Source: Rhodospirillales bacterium (GTDB taxonomy: Bacteria > Pseudomonadota > Alphaproteobacteria > Reyranellales > Reyranellaceae). From it: DNA of 10,471 bases. Location: positions 1 through 10,471 of the forward strand of contig JABMNB010000546.1 in NCBI GenBank assembly GCA_013205335.1. Reading direction: 5' to 3'. A program made the position numbers and the translations under genes. The notes under the pieces were generated by a model. The model was not told the origin of the DNA and made no database searches. It saw only the letters and a program-made list of their open reading frames with translations. Below, in pieces: positions 7,388-10,471 of this stretch (positions are counted from its first letter, which is position 1; the number at the start of each line of letters is the position of its first letter).

Positions 7388-8374
7388 ATGGCGCGGCCCC
7401 GGCGGATCGGTGAATTCGAACTGATCGCCCGCTACTTCGCGCCGCTCGCCCGATCCTTCGCGGGCGCGGGCAACTTGCAGAGCGACAACGCCTTTCTCGC
7501 GGCCGATGCACGCCACGACCTCGTCGTGAAGACCGATACGATCGTCGCGGGTGTCCATTTTCTGGCCGACGAACAGCCTCGGCGCGTCGCTGCCAAGGCC
7601 TTGCGTGTCTGCCTGTCGGATCTTGCGGCCGGCGGCGCGGCACCGTTCGTCTACCAGCTCTCGCTCGCGCTGCCGACGCAATGGACGGAAAAATGGCTCG
7701 CGGCTTTCGCGAAGGGCCTCGCAAGCGACCAGCGACGCTACGGCATCGTCCTTTGCGGCGGCGACACGGTGGTGACCCCGGGACCGCTCACCATAACGAT
7801 CACCGCGTTCGGCCGCGTTGTGCGCGGCAGGGGCATCGGTCGCGGCGGCGCGCGGGACGGGGACGAACTCTGGGTAAGCGGTACGATCGGCGACGGCGCG
7901 CTCGGACTTCTGGCGGTCCAGGGTGGACTGCAGGAATTGACGGCACGGCAACGCGCCGTTCTCGAGGATCGCTATCGCCTGCCGCGGCCCCGCCATGAGC
8001 TCGGGCAGCGTCTGGTTGGCGTGGTGAACGCGATGGCCGACGTCTCCGACGGACTGCTGGCTGACGCCGGCCACATCGCGGATGCTTCCAGCCTTGCGGT
8101 GAACGTCGAGCGCGATGACGTGCCTTTGTCGCCGGCGGCCCGCGCGGCCGTGACAGCCGATCCCCGCTTGTGGGGAAATGTGCTCGGGGGCGGCGACGAC
8201 TACGAACTCGTGATCGCTGCGCCATCCCGAAAGCGGGTGGCGCTGCAGGCCGCCGCGCGCCTTGCCGGTACCAAGATCACCCGTATCGGTCGCTTTGCCC
8301 GCGGCGCGGGCGTCAAGCTGACAGCGGGCGGCAGGGTCGTCGCGGCGCCCCGCAGGGGTTACGTGCACTTCTAG
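7388..8374 (+). CDS. thiL: Thiamine-monophosphate kinase
   Basis: ThiL phosphorylates thiamine monophosphate with ATP to make the active cofactor thiamine diphosphate. The 328-aa protein follows the PurM-like kinase pattern: N-terminal GEFELIARYF, KTDTIVAGVHF (48-58), LSDLAAGGAAP (76-86), GGDT (124-127), VSGTIGDGALGL, ADVSDGLLADAGHI (217-230), GGGDDYELV (267-275) and the closing GYVHF. One oddity is the first metal/ATP motif: where relatives have GDDxA (E. coli GIGDDCALL), this protein reads LQSDNAFL at 30-37, so the second acidic residue is Asn34. The other motifs are complete, so it is probably active. It starts 6 nt after nusB and is likely the last gene of the tight operon. Confidence 0.93.
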   Translation: MARPRRIGEFELIARYFAPLARSFAGAGNLQSDNAFLAADARHDLVVKTDTIVAGVHFLADEQPRRVAAKALRVCLSDLAAGGAAPFVYQLSLALPTQWTEKWLAAFAKGLASDQRRYGIVLCGGDTVVTPGPLTITITAFGRVVRGRGIGRGGARDGDELWVSGTIGDGALGLLAVQGGLQELTARQRAVLEDRYRLPRPRHELGQRLVGVVNAMADVSDGLLADAGHIADASSLAVNVERDDVPLSPAARAAVTADPRLWGNVLGGGDDYELVIAAPSRKRVALQAAARLAGTKITRIGRFARGAGVKLTAGGRVVAAPRRGYVHF

Positions 8375-8405
8375 CGAGGCGCGCCCGTTCATAGCTGCAC
8401 TGCGC

Positions 8406-8432
8406 GGCGCCCCATGGCGCGGGCAGGGCGCC
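8406..8432 (+). repeat. GC-rich inverted repeat between thiL and the MFS gene
   Basis: GGCGCCC (8406-8412) is repeated inverted as GGGCGCC (8426-8432), giving a 7-bp stem; a competing 5-bp hairpin (8407-8411 with 8416-8420, loop CCAT) uses the same left arm. There is no T-run, so it is not a standard terminator, but it could slow RNA polymerase or protect the 3' end of the operon transcript. The 77-nt gap otherwise shows nothing clear. Confidence 0.35.
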
Positions 8433-8451
8433 CGACTAAAGTGCCGGTCCA

Positions 8452-9684
8452 ATGGATGGATCTTCAAAAGTGCAGGAAACGCCCGCAGCGACCGACGGCC
8501 GCATGCCGCGCCGGTCGATGCGAAACATCGCCTTGCTGGCGATCTGTCAGGCGCTGACCCAAAGCAGCAACACGCTGATGTTCGCCTCATCGGCGCTGGC
8601 CGTGCTGACCATCGTCTCGCCGGACATGCGAATGTGGGCCAACCTGCCGATCACGATGCAGCATCTCGGCGTCATGCTGTCGGTATTCCCGGCCTCGTTG
8701 CTGATGATGCGGCGCGGCCGCAAGCTCGGCTTTCGCAGCGGATCCGTGATGGGCATGGTCGGCTCGTCGGTCGCCGCGATAGGCCTCGGTCTCGGGAGCT
8801 TCCCGGTGATGTGCGTGGGCGGGCTGTTCCTCGGCTACGCCATCGCCAACATGCAGCTCTATCGCTTCGCTGCCGTCGAGCTGGCTCCTGGAAATTATCG
8901 CGCGCAGGCGATTTCCTATGTGACGGCGGGTGGCGTGCTGGCCGGCATCCTCGGGCCGACCCTCGCGCGCTTCACGCCCGATCTCTGGCTGCCGCTCTTC
9001 CAGGCGAGCTTCGTCGCGGTCATCGTCATCCATATCCTCGTGTTCATCGTGCTGGGCTTCATCGAGTTCCCGCAGGTCAAAGTGGAGGACACGGCCGGCC
9101 CGCAGCGTCCGCTCGCGGAGATCGTCACCCAGCCTGCCTACATGGTGGCCTGTGCCGGCGCGATGATCGCCTTTGGCGTGATGTCCTTCGTCATGGCGGC
9201 TTCGCCGCTGGCCATCGTCCAGTGTGGCCTCAGCGCGACCGAGGCCCCGGTGACCATATTTGTGCATGTCATGGGCATGTTTCTGCCGTCTTTCTACACC
9301 GGGCACCTGATCGCTCGCTTCGGCATCTTCAACATCATGATCGCGGGCATCGTGCTGCTGGTTGCTGGGGTCGTCGTGGCACTGATGGGTGTCACCGAAT
9401 GGCACTTCCGGGGCGCGCTCAGTCTGAACGGCGTGGGCTGGAACTTCCTGTTCGTCGGTGCCACCACGCTTCTCACCACGGCCTACCGGCCATCGGAGCG
9501 CGGCAAGGCCCAGGCTTTCAACGACTTCATGGTGTTCGGCGTCACTACGGTCGCCAGCCTCATGGCGAGCGTCGTGCTGGAGCTGAAGGGATGGGCCGCC
9601 CTTAACTATGTGGCACTCGCGATGGTGCTCGTGGCCCTGCTGGTCATCGGCATTTTCCGGCTGCGGAATCCTTCACGCGCCTGA
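8452..9684 (+). CDS. Major facilitator superfamily transporter, substrate unknown
   Basis: This 410-aa integral membrane protein looks like a standard 12-helix MFS carrier. Hydrophobic stretches begin at about residues 25, 63, 97, 119, 158, 182, 226, 263, 288, 315, 359 and 380, with a hydrophilic central loop around 204-220 (PQVKVEDTAGPQRPLAEIV). The MMRRGRKLGFRSG segment after helix 2 resembles the MFS motif A loop. The stretch GVGWNFLFVGATTLLTTAYRPSERGKAQAFNDF is distinctive, but I cannot tie it to a characterised transporter. No good Shine-Dalgarno precedes the ATG; an alternative start at 8503 (MPRRSMRN) has none either. It is separated from thiL by 77 nt, so it may or may not be cotranscribed. 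Riboflavin, thiamine or an unrelated solute are all possible; the neighbourhood does not decide. Confidence 0.85.
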   Translation: MDGSSKVQETPAATDGRMPRRSMRNIALLAICQALTQSSNTLMFASSALAVLTIVSPDMRMWANLPITMQHLGVMLSVFPASLLMMRRGRKLGFRSGSVMGMVGSSVAAIGLGLGSFPVMCVGGLFLGYAIANMQLYRFAAVELAPGNYRAQAISYVTAGGVLAGILGPTLARFTPDLWLPLFQASFVAVIVIHILVFIVLGFIEFPQVKVEDTAGPQRPLAEIVTQPAYMVACAGAMIAFGVMSFVMAASPLAIVQCGLSATEAPVTIFVHVMGMFLPSFYTGHLIARFGIFNIMIAGIVLLVAGVVVALMGVTEWHFRGALSLNGVGWNFLFVGATTLLTTAYRPSERGKAQAFNDFMVFGVTTVASLMASVVLELKGWAALNYVALAMVLVALLVIGIFRLRNPSRA

Positions 9685-9688
9685 AGCC

Positions 9689-9713
9689 AAGCCCTTGAGG
9701 CGACGGGGCTTTT
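9689..9713 (+). terminator. Possible weak terminator after the MFS gene
   Basis: AAGCCC (9689-9694) pairs with GGGCTT (9706-9711) around an 11-nt loop, ending in TTTT (9710-9713). The stem starts 4 nt after the MFS stop. The stem is short and the T-run is brief, so efficiency is uncertain. Confidence 0.4.
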
Positions 9714-9722
9714 CGTCGTCTC
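9697..9722 (+). repeat. Nine-bp inverted repeat overlapping the terminator-like stem
   Basis: GAGGCGACG (9697-9705) pairs with CGTCGTCTC (9714-9722), eight Watson-Crick pairs and one G-U, around the loop GGGCTTTT. That loop is the right arm of the terminator-like stem, so the two hairpins compete or interlock. No long T-run follows. The remaining sequence up to hppA (9723-9837) has a small GCGCG/CGCGC hairpin at 9756-9768 and an A-rich leader, with no clear promoter. Confidence 0.45.
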
Positions 9723-9837
9723 TGTTGCGCGCACACGGCCCTTCTGTCATTTTCCGCGCGCCTCGCGCCGGGGGGAGTATTGCGTACTTCAGGCTGCGAT
9801 GCGCGGATAGCGCTGAAAAAACAATAGGTTAGGAAAA

Positions 9838-10471
9838 ATGTCCACCATTCTTTGGGGCGTCATCGGCTGCGGCTTGATTGCCGTGCTGTATGGCGTCGTT
9901 ACCGCATCGCGGGTCATGGCGGCGGACGCCGGCACACCGCGCATGCAAGAAATCGCTCTGGCCATCCAGGAAGGTGCGGCTGCCTACCTGCGCCGCCAGT
10001 ACACCACCATCGGAATCGTGGGCGTCGTCGTCCTCGTTGTCCTTGCCCTGCTGCTCGGCAAGTTCGCCGCCATCGGGTTCCTGATCGGCGCCGTTCTGTC
10101 GGGTGCCACCGGCTTCATTGGCATGAACGTCTCGGTCCGCGCCAATGTGCGCACCGCCGTGGCGGCGCAGAAGAGCCTGGCCTCGGGTCTCGACCTCGCC
10201 TTCAAGGCGGGTGCGGTGACCGGCATGCTGGTGGCCGGCCTCGCCCTGATCGGCGTCGGCGGCTACTACGCCGTGCTGCTCAACATGGGCATTCCCGGCG
10301 GTAGCCGCGTCATGATCGATGCGCTCGTCTCGCTGGGCTTCGGCGCCTCGCTGATCTCGATTTTCGCCCGTCTCGGCGGCGGCATCTTCACCAAGGGTGC
10401 TGACGTCGGCGGCGACATGGTCGGCAAGGTCGAGGCGGGGATTCCCGAGGATGACCCCCGCAACCCGGCCA
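9838..10471 (+). CDS. hppA: Membrane proton-translocating pyrophosphatase, N-terminal part (runs off the window)
   Basis: This integral membrane enzyme hydrolyses pyrophosphate and uses the energy to pump protons (or, in some family members, sodium). Only the first 211 codons are present; the frame is open to the window end. Signatures are the N-terminal helix ILWGVIGCGLIAVLYGVV, IQEGAAAYLRRQYTTI (43-58), GFIGMNVSVRANVRTA (92-107) and, decisively, GGGIFTKGADVGGDMVGKVE (180-199) with the D189/D193/K197 set of the pyrophosphate site, followed by AGIPEDDPRNPA. About five membrane spans are visible. AGGA lies 3 nt before the ATG, with AGGTTAGGA as a broader ribosome site. The residues that separate potassium-dependent from potassium-independent enzymes are beyond the edge. 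Confidence 0.95.
   Translation, partial: MSTILWGVIGCGLIAVLYGVVTASRVMAADAGTPRMQEIALAIQEGAAAYLRRQYTTIGIVGVVVLVVLALLLGKFAAIGFLIGAVLSGATGFIGMNVSVRANVRTAVAAQKSLASGLDLAFKAGAVTGMLVAGLALIGVGGYYAVLLNMGIPGGSRVMIDALVSLGFGASLISIFARLGGGIFTKGADVGGDMVGKVEAGIPEDDPRNPA

Noticed and set aside
7154..8590. A 478-codon open frame on the minus strand opposite nusB, thiL and the start of the MFS gene
   Set aside because: Its arginine- and histidine-rich translation has no recognisable domain, and it lies antisense to clearly conserved genes. Long antisense frames are expected in high-GC DNA.
8587..9405. A 272-codon minus-strand frame with a His/Asp/Arg-rich product opposite the MFS gene
   Set aside because: The composition is what the reverse complement of hydrophobic membrane codons gives; no domain or start signal supports it.
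9780..9810. Possible hppA promoter (TTGCGT with GGATAG)
   Set aside because: The spacing of 19 nt and the weak second box make it indistinguishable from chance.

Overview
This 10.5 kb window looks like ordinary chromosomal DNA from a high-GC alphaproteobacterium, probably Rhodospirillales- or Hyphomicrobiales-like. The grounds are the strong G/C bias at third codon positions and the gene order rpiB-glyA-nrdR-ribD-ribE-ribB-ribH-nusB-thiL followed by hppA, an arrangement familiar from that class. The genus cannot be fixed from sequence alone. All ten complete genes and the one partial gene are on the + strand. No tRNA, rRNA, CRISPR array, insertion sequence, prophage piece or toxin-antitoxin pair was seen.

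Layout: (1) 33-1145 encodes a periplasmic branched-chain amino-acid (LivJ/LivK type) binding protein, closed by a good rho-independent terminator at 1165-1193. (2) 1307-8374 is a tightly packed run of nine genes, most of them separated by 9 nt or less or overlapping by 4 nt. In order they are ribose-5-phosphate isomerase B, serine hydroxymethyltransferase, the NrdR repressor, RibD, riboflavin synthase, a DHBP synthase with a GTP-cyclohydrolase-II-like tail, lumazine synthase, NusB and thiamine-monophosphate kinase. (3) After a GC-rich hairpin gap comes a 12-TM MFS transporter of unknown substrate (8452-9684). (4) After a gap with overlapping inverted repeats, the N-terminal third of a membrane proton-pumping pyrophosphatase (hppA) runs off the right edge.

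Functionally the central operon joins pentose-phosphate and one-carbon metabolism (RpiB supplies ribulose 5-phosphate, the substrate of DHBP synthase; GlyA makes 5,10-methylene-THF) to nucleotide-reduction control (NrdR), flavin synthesis (RibD, RibB, RibH, RibE), transcription antitermination (NusB) and thiamine cofactor maturation (ThiL).

The most notable point is that the C-terminal GTP-cyclohydrolase-II-like half of the ribB product has lost all three zinc cysteines and its substrate/catalytic segment. It therefore looks like the RibBX-type variant, and the true GTP cyclohydrolase II must be encoded elsewhere. I found no convincing sign of a wholly undescribed system here. The other points (overlapping hairpins before hppA, a hairpin before rpiB, an Asn in the first metal motif of ThiL, an uncharacterised MFS gene between thiL and hppA) are modest.
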